Origin: Episyrphus balteatus
Taxonomy: Eukaryota > Arthropoda > Insecta > Diptera > Syrphidae
DNA: 64,000 bases
Assembly: GCF_945859705.1 (NCBI RefSeq)
Contig: NC_079136.1
Span: forward strand, 127,941,027-128,005,026
Direction: 5' to 3'
How positions within the stretch are numbered: position 1 is the first letter of the stretch; each line of letters opens with the position of its first letter. The notes under the pieces are model-generated. The model was not told the DNA's origin. It searched no databases and worked only from the letters and a program-made list of their open reading frames with translations. The position numbers and the translations under genes are program-made. Shown piece by piece: positions 50,315 to 62,100 of this stretch.

Positions 50315-50467
50315 TGAGAATCAACAAGAACGAACATTTTCATTAATTTCTTATGTACAAAAAAAAGTTTCAGTTCTTAACTTATTCATTATTTAGGCTC
50401 ATATCTTCTTCAAGTTTTGAATTATTAAATCAATTTTAAACGAAATGTTCGTTCTTGTTGATTCTCA
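50315..50467. repeat. Inverted repeat with 25-bp perfect arms
   Basis: Positions 50315-50339 are the exact reverse complement of 50443-50467 (arm starts TGAGAATCAACAAGAACGAA), separated by 103 bp of unrelated AT-rich DNA. It could be a small transposon or a cruciform; no target duplication is obvious. Confidence 0.85.
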
Positions 50468-51960
50468 TTGCTTTAAGGGACCTATTCTAATTGTTTTAGA
50501 TTTCGATGGCGATGTTTTATATTCGTATATGATTTAATAAATACAGAATTATGAACGGAATGCGAATTCATAAAAAGAAGACATGCCTTATTTCCAGGAC
50601 ATTCTATTAAAATGAGTTCAGTATTGTAGGTAAAACGCTTGCAAAAATAGAAAAAAGTGTATGGTAATTTATTTGATTAAACCTTCATTTAATAAAATTC
50701 CATAGGGTATTCCATAATTATGAACTTAATATGATTATAGTCTCTTTACTCATATTTGACAGCCAAACCATAATTGATCTTCAATCACATAATCCCACGG
50801 AGCTTTGGGAGAGTGGTGTACTTCTTGTTTAATTTATTTCCCCGATTTTCAACAAAATACGAGTAATAAGATCGACAAACGTGATTGTGTGACTTGAATT
50901 TAATATTTTTTTTTTTGATACACAAATGACAAATTGTTCACCACCTGTGTTGTATAGAGTGTATGAGCAATGTTTTTTTTTTTTTTTTTTTTTTTTAATT
51001 TTTTGGGGTGGGTGTCATTGCTACTTGACTTTAAGTGCAATAAATTAGTCAAGTAATACTGTAACCTTGATTAAGGTGACTTAAGATCAAATAAATTGAT
51101 CAAAATGAGGTGGAAGTATATTTTTTTTTGCAAATGATAATAAACAAAAAAAAAAAAAAAAAAATATCGTGCACGAGTATTTTTATTTAGTTAACTAGAT
51201 TTTAATTATATTAATCGATCAGATGGTCTGTCTTTAAAAGAAGTTATATAGAGATATATCGTGTTTTGGGGCGTGAATAAAAAGGAAATCGATTTTTAAG
51301 TGTTGCGGCTTTCAATTCACCTTAGGTTAGTTCAAACTTGTGTTTTTTAAAGGTTGCATGAGAGGGGCATTTTATGTATAGTTTTTGTTTTTCAGAGAGT
51401 TCATTGGCCATAGTGTTTTGAGGTCAAAATTATTATTATTATTTTTTTAGATGGTTTCTTATAGATTAGCGTGAAAAATATTAAAAATTGAGTAACACGA
51501 AGAGGAACTATTGTTTTTTTTTTATTTTTTTTTTTCATTTGTATTTTCCATAAGTTAAATGAAACCTATCAATGATAATGACTTGTGGGTTTGCAAAGAG
51601 TTATAAATTCAAAATCAAATGCGTTCTGCTTCTCCTTGAGGGGCTTTGAACTTTTACAAGATGAAAATTTGAACTTGTATTTGGTGAAGATTAAAAACAA
51701 AATTAATCTTTGTAAGAAGGTACAATCTATATGATGAATTCATTTGATATGAGAAAAAATAATTGAAGCAGATGAAATAATCAGGAAAATTTTTTCGATT
51801 AGTTTTTTTTTTAAGTCTAACATTTCTGTCGTGTTTGTTTCCTAGAAGAGCAGCTGTGGTTTTATTAATAGTATTTTATTTTCCAACTGGACTGTAAAAG
51901 AGAAAAACAAAATAAGTTGTTAGAAGTACAGCTTAATATTTAAACTATTATTCAAGTTGG

Positions 51961-51996
51961 TCACTATGGTGTATGTGTAACATTTTATTTCATGGA
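51961..51996 (+). repeat. CACTRTGG-type element terminus, first of three
   Basis: TCACTATGGTGTATGTGTAA recurs as TCACTGTGGCGTATACGTAA at 53096 and TCACTGTGGTGTATGTGTAA at 59857, all on the + strand and each followed by an ATTTT-rich stretch. The middle one sits at the left edge of transposon copy B, so this is probably a shared transposon end, here solo. Confidence 0.55.
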
Positions 51997-53320
51997 GAAA
52001 TATTAAAAGTAGTACAAAATTTCCTGTCGTTGACAAACTTTCGAAAGCCAATTAATTATTCTTAACTCTTCAGAACTATTTTTTGACTTTTTGTATGACA
52101 CAACTAAGAATAAGCTAATGAATAAAAATAATACAAAAAAATAAATAAATTTATTTTGATTTATGTTACAAGCTTATACAAAAACTACATTTTTCACTGT
52201 TTTATGGTTATTTAAGTTTTTTTTAAGACAAAAACCAATTAACTTGCATTTTTATATCCTTGCACTTAAGTGAATTACCCATAAATTAATTTTATTTTTT
52301 TTTAATCATAAAATTTCATCTATATACAGCCCCCAACCAGAATAAACAATAAATTATAAATCAATTAATTAGTAAAATCCCTGAACGCGATTATCTTGTT
52401 TATTAAAAAAAAAGAAAATAAAAAATAAAACAAATCTCATAAAAATGCATTAAGTTGTAATGTTTTATTACTTATTTTATCGACATCGACACTACAAAAT
52501 TCAAGATCATTGCACAAGGATATTTCCTCGTATGTATAAATTGGAATAAATTGTGTGTATCAATTGCATTATTTCCACATTGCATTTAAACTACGATTTC
52601 TTTTTATATGTTTTTTTTTTTTTCAATGACAACAAGTTTTTATTTTTTTTTCTCGTGAGTAAAAACATAATTAAATGAATAAAAAAAAAAAAAACATTTT
52701 GTAACACAACTTTAGTCGGTAGCAAAAAATTAATAGAACGATACTTTATCCACTTGTCATGCATTCCAAAGAACCCTGCACGAACATCAGAATAAAAATT
52801 GAAAAAAAAAAAAATCAATGTTAACAATAAATTTCAAAACCGAATTAAAAATTTATATAAAATTGAAGGCAAAAATTAATTTTGTAAAAATTAATTAGGT
52901 TCAACAATATTGTTGTACAGGTTCTAAATCTACACACGCAGGGCTTCGATAAGGAATCATTATTAAAGCCTATTTTTAAAAACACACGCACTAAGCAAAA
53001 GGCTGTGGGGCCAATCGGAGGTAAAGATAAACGAATTGATAAGAGGAATGCACTGCACTAACTTTTAAATCTCCATTATGATGATAAATAATGGTTCACT
53101 GTGGCGTATACGTAACATTTTTGAAGTTATACTTCTTATGGGAGGGTGGGTATGAAAATTTACTTTTTGACAAGAATGTCAAAGGGATTATGATGCGATC
53201 ACCCTGGGTAGCAGGGCTGTCGTTTCACCTTTAGAGTAGGCAGTACTTTAGTATTTAAAAAGGCAGTACGCCGCAGTACGGCAAACATAAAACACACAAC
53301 ACGTTGCAAGTTACATGTTT

Positions 53321-53404
53321 CATGTGGCAAGTTGCATGTAGCAAGTCGTATGTGGCAAGTTGCATGTGGCAAGTTGCATGTGGTAATTTCCATGTGGCAA
53401 GTTG
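53321..53404. repeat. 14-bp minisatellite in copy B
   Basis: About six CATGTGGCAAGTTG units, with more substitutions than the nine-unit array of copy A. Confidence 0.85.
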
Positions 53405-53419
53405 CCAGGGTTGCAAAAA

Positions 53420-53505
53420 GCTCACATTTCAGCTCAGCTCACAGCTCAGCTCAAATTTGAGCTAGGTACCATAGCTTAGTTCATTTGAGCTGAGCGAAAG
53501 TGAGC
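53420..53505 (+). repeat. Left AGCTC-rich arm of copy B
   Basis: CAGCTCAGCTCA units around GGTACCATAGCTTAG. It is shorter than in copy A: one GAGCTGAAAGT unit is missing before the core. Confidence 0.8.
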
Positions 53506-53519
53506 GCCCCAACTTCCAA

Positions 53520-56500
53520 CGCCTATATCTCGGAATTTTGATGAAAATGAAAAAAAAAAATGTTTGATGCCAAAAGGTAGCGGGGACTCTAACCTACATT
53601 TGGGTACAACTCTCATCCCTGTAGGTCCACGCGTTCTCAAACCGGGAGAACTTAAAAGTAAAAAAAAAAATAGGCACGATTCTGAAAAAATAGGCATGAT
53701 GTGGCGGTTTAACATGGAAGGCGATTTTTTAAAAATCTGCCATTGTGCAAAGCGTAGGCCCATGACACAAGCTATCATTTGGCATCACTCCCAAAAATTG
53801 CTCTCAAGCGGTTTAGCTTCCAGGAGCGTTCAAAGATTAGGGGATTTTTCGAAAAAAAATTGTACCCCAACTTTCAAACGCGATTTTCTCGGAATTTTGA
53901 AAAAAATCAAAAAACCGGATTACACCACTTTTGGGTAGCTGAGAATATGGCACCACTCTCCTGTCTCTAGATCAAAGCGTTCCAACGCCTATATCGCGGA
54001 ATTTTGAAGAAAATGAAAATAAAATTTTTGACGCCAAAAGGTAGCGGGGACTCTAACCTACATTTGGGTACAACTCCCATCCCTGTAGGTCCACGCGTTC
54101 TCAAACCGGGAGAACTTAAAAGTAAAAAAAAAAATACGCACGATTCTGAAAAAATAGGCATGATGTGGCGGTTTAACATGGAAGGCGATTTTTTAAAAAT
54201 CTGACAATGTGCAAAGCGTAGGCCCATGACACAAGCTATCATTTGGCATCACTCCCAAAAATTGCTCTCAAGCGGTTTAGCTTCCAGGAGCGTTCAAAGA
54301 TTAGGGGATTTTTCGAAAAAAAATTTTACCCCAACTTTCAAACGCGATTTTCTCGGAATTTTGAAAAAAATCGAAAAACCGGATTATACCACTATCGGGT
54401 AGCTGAGAATATAAGCTTTCATATGGCACCACTCCCCTGCCCCTAGATCAAAGCGTTCCAACGCCTATATCGCGGAATTTTGAAGAAAATGAAAATAAAA
54501 TTTTTGACGCCAAAAGGTAGCGGGGACTCTAACCTACATTTGGGTACAACTCCCATCCCTGTAGGTCCACGCGTTCTCAAACCGGGAGAACTTAAAAGTA
54601 AAAAAAAAAATACGCACGATTCTGAAAAAATAGGCATGATGTGGCGGTTTAACATGGAAGGCGATTTTTTAAAAATCTGACAATGTGCAAAGCGTAGGCC
54701 CATGACACAAGCTATCATTTGGCATCACTCCCAAAAATTGCTCTCAAGCGGTTTAGCTTCCAGGAGCGTTCAAAGATTAGGGGATTTTTCGAAAAAAAAT
54801 TTTACCCCAACTTTCAAACGCGATTTTCTCGGAATTTTGAAAAAAATCGAAAAACCGGATTATACCACTATCGGGTAGCTGAGAATATAAGCTTTCATAT
54901 GGCACCACTCCCCTGCCCCTAGATCAAAGCGTTCCAACGCCTATATCGCGGAATTTTGAAGAAAATGAAAATAAAATTTTTGACGCCAAAAGGTAGCGGG
55001 GACTCTAACCTACATTTGGGTACAACTCCCATCCCTGTAGGTCCACGCGTTCTCAAACCGGGAGAACTTAAAAGTAAAAAAAAAATAGGCACGATTCTGA
55101 AAAAATAGGCATGATGTGGCGGTTTAACATGGAAGGCGATTTTTTAAAAATCTGACAATGTGCAAAGCGTAGGCCCATGACACAAGCTATCATTTGGCAT
55201 CAATCCCAAAAATTGCTCTCAAGCGGTTTAGCTTCCAGGAGCGTTCAAAGATTAGGGGATTTTTCGAAAAAAAATTGTACCCCAACTTTCAAACGCGATT
55301 TTCTCGGAATTTTGAAAAAAATCAAAAAACCGGATTAAACCACTTTTGGGTAGCTGAGAATATGGCACCACTCTCCTGTCTCTAGATCAAAGCGTTCCAA
55401 CGCCTATATCGCGGAATTTTGAAGAAAATGAAAATAAAATTTTTGACGCCAAAAGGTAGCGGGGACTCTAACCTACATTTGGGTACAACTCCCATCCCTG
55501 TAGGTCCACGCGTTCTCAAACCGGGAGAACTTAAAAGTAAAAAAAAAAATACGCACGATTCTGAAAAAATAGGCATGATGTGGCGGTTTAACATGGAAGG
55601 CGATTTTTTAAAAATCTGACAATGTGCAAAGCGTAGGCCCATGACACAAGCTATCATTTGGCATCACTCCCAAAAATTGCTCTCAAGCGGTTTAGCTTCC
55701 AGGAGCGTTCAAAGATTAGGGGATTTTTCGAAAAAAAATTTTACCCCAACTTTCAAACGCGATTTTCTCGGAATTTTGAAAAAAATCGAAAAACCGGATT
55801 ATACCACTATCGGGTAGCTGAGAATATAAGCTTTCATATGGCACCACTCCCCTGCCCCTAGATCAAAGCGTTCCAACGAGTATATCGCGGAATTTTGAAG
55901 AAAATGAAAATAAAATTTTTGACGCCAAAAGGTAGCGGGGACTCTAACCTACATTTGGGTACAACTCCCATCCCTGTAGGTCCACGCGTTCTCAAACCGG
56001 GAGAACTTAAAAGTAAAAAAAAAATAGGCACGATTCTGAAAAAATAGGCATGATGTGGCGGTTTAACATGGAAGGCGATTTTTTAAAAATCTGACAATGT
56101 GCAAAGCGTAGGCCCATGACACAAGCTATCATTTGGCATCAATCCCAAAAATTGCTCTCAAGCGGTTTAGCTTCCAGGAGCGTTCAAAGATTAGGGGATT
56201 TTTCGAAAAAAAATTTTACCCCAACTTTCAAACGCGATTTTCTCGGAATTTTGAAAAAAATCGAAAAACCGGATTATACCACTATCGGGTAGCTGAGAAT
56301 ATAAGCTTTCATATGGCACCACTCCCCTGCCCCTAGATCAAAGCGTTCCAACGCCTATATCGCGGAATTTTGAAGAAAATGAAAATAAAATTTTTGACGC
56401 AAAAAGGTAGCGGGGACTCTAACCTACATTTGGGTACAACTCCCATCCCTGTAGGTCCACGCGTTCTCAAACCGGGAGAACTTAAAAGTAAAAAAAAAAA

Positions 56501-56750
56501 TACGCACGATTCTGAAAAAATAGGCATGATGTGGCGGTTTAACATGGAAGGCGATTTTTTAAAAATCTGACAATGTGCAAAGCGTAGGCCCATGACACAA
56601 GCTATCATTTGGCATCACTCCCAAAAATTGCTCTCAAGCGGTTTAGCTTCCAGGAGCGTTCAAAGATTAGGGGATTTTTCGAAAAAAAAAAATTACCCCA
56701 ACTTTCAAACGCGATTTTCTCGGAATTTTGAAAAAAAGTCGAAAAAGCGA
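53520..56750. repeat. Seven tandem ~470-bp core units (nascent satellite)
   Basis: Unit starts, at CGCCTATAT or its variant, are 53520, 53986, 54462, 54938, 55401, 55877 and 56352. Spacings are 466, 476, 476, 463, 476 and 475. Units 1 and 4 are a short form lacking the segment around ATAAGCTTTCAT; the others are long. Units 4 and 6 share private variants (GGCATCAATCCC and AATAGGCACG), and units 2, 3 and 5 look identical in long stretches, so pairs of units were duplicated together. Unit 7 diverges at its end into the unique segment. The 66-91 residue frames repeated on both strands are not genes. Confidence 0.95.
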
Positions 56751-57010
56751 ATTGTACCGGAATTTTTTTTTTATGATAAAAAAAGAAATATTTTACTAAA
56801 AAAATAGAAATATATTTACTATTAAAAAAACCAAGAGAAAAGATCAAGAAAAATTATCTGTTTTATTTATAAAAATATCCATGTGTTAAAATAATTCCAT
56901 TAATAACTAGAACCAAACATCTTAAGCTATGGTGTTTTATAAAAGTTTAAAATATCTTCAAATTTCATTATACTTTCCAAATAAAAATCAATGTATCCTC
57001 TCACCCATCA

Positions 57011-57147
57011 CAGCTCAGCTCACTTTACCTTAGCTCACCCAACAGCTCAGCTCACCTTCAGCTCAGCTCAAATGAGCTGTAGCTCAAAAGTGAGCTAACT
57101 CAAAATTTGAGCTGAGCTGTGAGCTGAGCTCAGCTCACTTTTGAGCT
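57011..57147 (-). repeat. Right AGCTC-rich arm of copy B
   Basis: Inverted counterpart of the arm at 53420-53505. It has fewer CAGCTCAGCTCA units than copy A (137 against about 205 bp). Confidence 0.8.
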
Positions 57148-57473
57148 TTGTAGCAACCCTGCAAGTTCCATATTGCTACTACTAGTGCTGAAGCACATTT
57201 TATGCGCAATTCATTTACTTTAGTTAAGCATATACCGTACGTTCTAAACTGCACAACATGAGTAAATTTCACAGAATAAATTGAAAACTACATGGACGCA
57301 AGGAGGATGAAATAATTAATTTATTGTTCACTTGATAAAAATGTAAAAAAAACGAAGTTGGGATTAATTAATTAAATAATAGAAATTAAAAATATCAAAT
57401 GAAATTCATTTACATATACTGAATGAGAAGTATAACTTCAGTCGCGTGTACAAGTACATGTGTACACACACTC

Positions 57474-60400
57474 TTTTTTTTTCTATATTAGAATTTGTTA
57501 GAGTCACATTGTGAAAGTTTTTATGATGACAACAACAAAAATGATAAAAACACGCTTATAATAAAAATTCTAGCAAAAAAAAAAAGAGTCTCAGGAACCA
57601 TTATGAGACATATCAAACCAGAAATCAGAAAACAAAAAATAGTTCAAATATTTCCCAGTTAAGTTTCCGAAAAAGTCACAAAAAAATTAAATTTCACAAT
57701 ATTATACGGTACCAATACTAACCTTTAAGCTCTCATAAAATCACTTATACAAAATTATTGTTATTATTGTTTCAAGATCGATTAAAATAAATGAAGACAT
57801 GTTTCTGGTTAATCAACTTTAGACCCCCTTGACGAACGCCCATCTGATATGAGTGCACCCTGAAGCGTTTTTCCATTGTATATGGTTAACCACATTTATA
57901 TGAGTTGAGTTGAGTATGTGAATTTTGTTGCATAGTGCATCAGAGAGTCAGTTTGTTGCTGTAGAAATAGTAGTATGCTGTGCAAGTGTGTATGTGACGT
58001 GGGAATTTGTCTATAACTATGGCTTCTGTTGCTAGATCACGATCTCAAGAAAAATATAACGTCTCTAAGTAGACAAATGCAAACAGGTGGGATGTTTTTG
58101 TTTTTTTTTTTTTTGTAAAAATAGATTTGATTTTTGTTCGTTTTGGTATCTTGAATGAACAGAGTGTTCTTGATAAAATTGATGAAATTTGTTTTATTGT
58201 CATTTAGTCTAACACAAATAAGGTATTTCTTTTTATTAAAAAATATTGGTGACAGGATGCAACCTTGTGTCACTCCACTTTTATTTTTAAGTAAGTTGTA
58301 AGCAATTTAGTTACACTAAATTAAAATCACGATATTTTCATACCACCCTGTTTATTCATAAATATTTAACATCATGCTTCAAGTACTTTTGAAGATCTTT
58401 GCGACTTGATCTCATGCGGCATGTGTTCCTATATGTGAATGATGTTTGCTCTCCAAACTCCAAACAACCAGATGTTGCTCACGGCTAAAACGATTTGCAA
58501 AAATTGTTCCGCAATCACTATCCGTCTATAAACTCTACGTATATTATTCTCTCTAGGGAACTATATATTCATAGATATGTACATTATACAAAATGTGAAA
58601 CTATAAGTAATTTAGATGCATAGAGATATTTTGCTTAAGAAAGATATTCAAGTGCTAGTAGTGGTTTAAGTTATTCAAATGCCTATTTTTCTTTATAGTT
58701 ATCTTACCTTTTGAATGAAATTACTCTGCAAAATGCTAATTAAATTTATTGCAAAAAAAAACTGAAAGATACAAAAATTACAGTGTATAATGAATTATAC
58801 TTTTGTGCTAACTAGACTATAGGGGGATTGTTATATGAAGTGGATTTCTTTATTTTTTTTTTTTTTTTTTGAGTATATTTTTATTTGTCTCACGCGCGTG
58901 CGTTTTGTATGAGAGAATAATATGGCAGGTAATCAATTATTTAAATTGGATTAGTTAGATGGTTTATTACGCGAGTAGTTTACTCTGAGAGCATTGAGAT
59001 ACATATTAGAATTAATGTTTTGGAATTATTTTTTGTTTGTAAGTTTTTTTTTTTTAATGTGTGTTTTCATTTGAGGAAGTATTTAAGTTTATTATTTCAA
59101 GTGGAAGTTTGAATATAATTAATTATTATTTTATGTGTTTTTTATTTGTTTGTTTCTTAAGTTAGTTTTTATATGGGGTTTGCAAGAGAACAAAGAGACA
59201 TTTTTCGTAATTATTGTAGGATAAGAACTTCTTCTTAGTAATCATAAATGATAAAAAAAAAAATGAGTAAAGGAATGTTGTTGGGATACATTTTAATGTT
59301 TTTGAACAAGTTATTTTTTCGCCTGATTTTTTTATTGTGTTAATATCATTAAAATGAAATATTTAGTTTTTTTTTATCAAATAAAATAAATTATTAATAA
59401 AATAAAATCTAAAAAATTCTTAAGATGATGCTAATTTCATCGTTAAAATCTAAAAGTGCTTTCAACAAAACTGCGTTTTTAGTTTCCCCAAAAAAAAAAA
59501 AATGGATGACAGTATTTTTTTTTTCAAAAATTGACTAATACTTAGATTTATTAGAGTTGATTTTATTTAAATTAAAACATTTCTTATCATTTTAAGCCTA
59601 GTTACCATCTCGTTTCTTTAGAGAAATTCAGTGCAATAAATCTTCAGTAGTACTGATTTTATAATCTGATTAATATCTTAAGTTTTCGTACAAAAGTGTA
59701 GAACGCATCATTTTCAAAAATGAAATATTGAAAACAACCCGAATTTTTCATTTAGTTTTTTTTTTTACAAAACCATGCATCGGGCAATTTAAGCTTATCA
59801 AATTTGAGCTTTAAACCGTTTATATAATTAAATCGAATATTATTGTTCAATTTCGGTCACTGTGGTGTATGTGTAATATTTTTTTTATTGGTTGAGAAAA
59901 ATGTTTTTCTTTCTTATCAAATAATACAATCAGTTTGCTTTATAGAGCATTGATTATTATGAAGTGAAGCAATATAAAATATATGGCAACCCTATTCAAA
60001 TTTTTTTTTATAAATTTAAAGGTTTAAATAAATATTAAACAATAGCTGGCAATCTCTTCTTTTAAAACAAAAATTCGTGTCTCTTAAATACAAAAAAAGT
60101 AATCGGTAACCCTATATTTAGATTCTAAAAACACCAAAAACACTTATTTTCCCGCTAAAAATAAAAAACAATATTTATCGTTTATTGTTCTGGCATTTCT
60201 TTAAAGTCTGAATGTATATTAATGTAATTTTCAGAAATAACATTTTATTTCCGAAAAAAAATAAAAATTAAAAATAGTGAATACCTTGCCCACCCAGAAG
60301 CTAACAATAAACCTATTCGATGAAATCTATACGTATAGCCTTTCAATTGTATATTTATTTGGGTAAGTTCAAATAACTTAACTAATCATCATCATATTAA

Positions 60401-62100
60401 TTTCTGATCAGAAATTTTGTTTAAAATTAATGATTCTGATCTTTGTCGATGTAATAATTTTTCTGTTCAAAAATTAATCATCAACAAAAACACAAAAATA
60501 TATTACCCGGATGCCTGTCTGTTTACTAAGAATTTTTTTTTTTTTTTTTTTTAAGAAAAAACAAACATAAACAGATCAAAAATATCAAACCTCTTATGAA
60601 GGACGTTAAAATTTCAAATTATCACACATCCATATCAGTAATATAAAGTTTCAAGAGGTGCTTGACCGAAAGATCGATTGTTGTTTTATTAGAGTGCTGA
60701 TGGTACCGTGATGTTGTCTAACAAAAACCGATCTATCGATTTGATGATGTTTTTTTTTTTTTTCTTTTTAAGCTATCGACTAATGACTATTTCTTTGTTT
60801 ATAAATTGGAACATTTAAATGATTAATGTATTGAACTTTTAGGTAGCTAAGAAGCGGGTATTCTTAAGCAAGACTTAGTCACCTTCAATATTATATTGAA
60901 CCACACTGTATTTGGTAGATGATACAAAAAATAATTTTGAACTGGGTCAGTATAAGGCTTGGCTTTTTTTGAAAAATACTTTAGACTTTTAGCTTTGGTA
61001 TAATAGTAGGCTAATTAGGTGAAGATACATTTTTTATTGAATCCACACTAAAGTTCAATAATCATAACCTTTTACTATATTCTAGAAGAAGAACTGTTTT
61101 AGCTAAGAACTGTTTTAGTTTTTAAAGACATAAATAAGAGTAATTAGAAAGTAATCGAGAATTCAAGAATGGCGTGGCGGTACTCCACATAAAATAAGGT
61201 TTTGAAGACTTAATGTAAATATAAGTATTATTTTTTTGGGGAATATTAAAAAAATGCTAAAATTTGAAAGGATTATTGTTTTTGGTGTTTGAAATGCCAA
61301 CCTAGTTTAGAAAATTTCATTTCGTTCCCTTAGGAGTCCTATGACCTAGGATTCGGGTTTCCGGGATTTTAGTTTTTGACCCAAATTAACACTCTCTGCA
61401 CCTAATCAAATATCCAACAATTTGGATCATGTCAAATCACTCTAAATTTGATTTTGAACAAATAATTAAAATGAATTAAAAGAAATCCAAATACCCTTAA
61501 TGCACCCCTTAAAATAATACTCTAACCTCACAAATCATAGCAGCTGTTTGAGTCTATTTTACTTAACAATATTTCCACTCAATTTTTCGTACAACGATCA
61601 AACATTTTATCACATCAAACCAACTCGAACTTATTAATCATGTTGGTCATACAAAGCTTCCACCAGCTCCACAAAACCCCAACAACAAATAATCTCACCA
61701 GCCACCAACAACCACAAACAAACCGATCGATCAGATCGTCAGACGGAAAACTTTTTTTTTATTTTTTTTATTTTCAACCATCTATCGTGCTTCGTATGCT
61801 TCCACCTCCAAGTGCTAAATTCGTCTCCAATTCCAAATTTAGTTAAGAAAAAGCAACCGAAAGCATAGGACGTGTGTATATTTTGTTAAAATCGGACGGG
61901 CGCGTGTGTATTCCCACAAAATACTACAACAAAAAAATCTTAAATAAAAAATATCCGCGATCATAAGTATAATAAATATCACAAAACTTCTTTCTATTCC
62001 CCCATGGAAATTCTCCTCCGGGGTTTTTACCGACATTTCAAGCTGTGATCTTTTTGATAGCGCAAAGTTTTTTTTTCGTATTTGTTTCCTAACCTAACTG
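57474..62100. other. AT-rich intergenic DNA right of copy B
   Basis: No gene recognised. It holds a possible reverse-transcriptase remnant at 58220-58300 (minus), a CACTGTGG-type terminus at 59858 and many homopolymer tracts. The frames at 61.6-62.0 kb lack domains. Confidence 0.4.
58220..58300 (-). pseudogene. Short remnant of a non-LTR reverse transcriptase
   Basis: On the minus strand, NLLKNKSGVTQGCILSPIFF is encoded at about 58298-58239. It matches the GVxQGCxLSPLLF block found in LINE-type reverse transcriptases. Upstream and downstream of this block no further RT motif (such as the catalytic YADD) is readable, so only a decayed scrap remains. A chance match cannot be excluded. Confidence 0.4.

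Larger units (their letters stand above)
43295..53096. other. Long gene-poor AT-rich region
   Basis: No gene recognised in about 9.8 kb. It is rich in T and A homopolymers, especially 44.8-46.2 kb. A 25-bp inverted repeat lies at 50315-50467 and a CACTATGG-type element end at 51962. CAACTCTTTTGTTT occurs again near 46777. The reading frames at 46.7-47.6 kb and 49.6-49.8 kb are unsupported. Confidence 0.4.
53097..57473. mobile_element. Copy B of the composite foldback-like transposon, with expanded core
   Basis: Complete or nearly so, about 4.4 kb. The proposed left end is CACTGTGGCGTATACG, followed 25 bp in by TGAAGTTATACTTCT. The inverted right end is GAGTGTGTGTACAC, followed at 27 bp by the same TGAAGTTATACTTCT. 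Order: lead-in, 14-bp minisatellite, AGCTC arm, seven core units, unique segment with the empty piggyBac-MITE site, inverted AGCTC arm, unique tail. Similarity to copy A can be followed from 53180; the first ~80 bp cannot be compared because copy A is cut by the window edge. No transposase. Confidence 0.8.

Noticed and set aside
53564..56807. Open frames of 63-124 residues on both strands, repeated in each core unit (also at 338-841)
   Set aside because: They recur because the DNA is tandemly repeated; both strands are equally open, no domain is visible and copy ends differ by frameshift.
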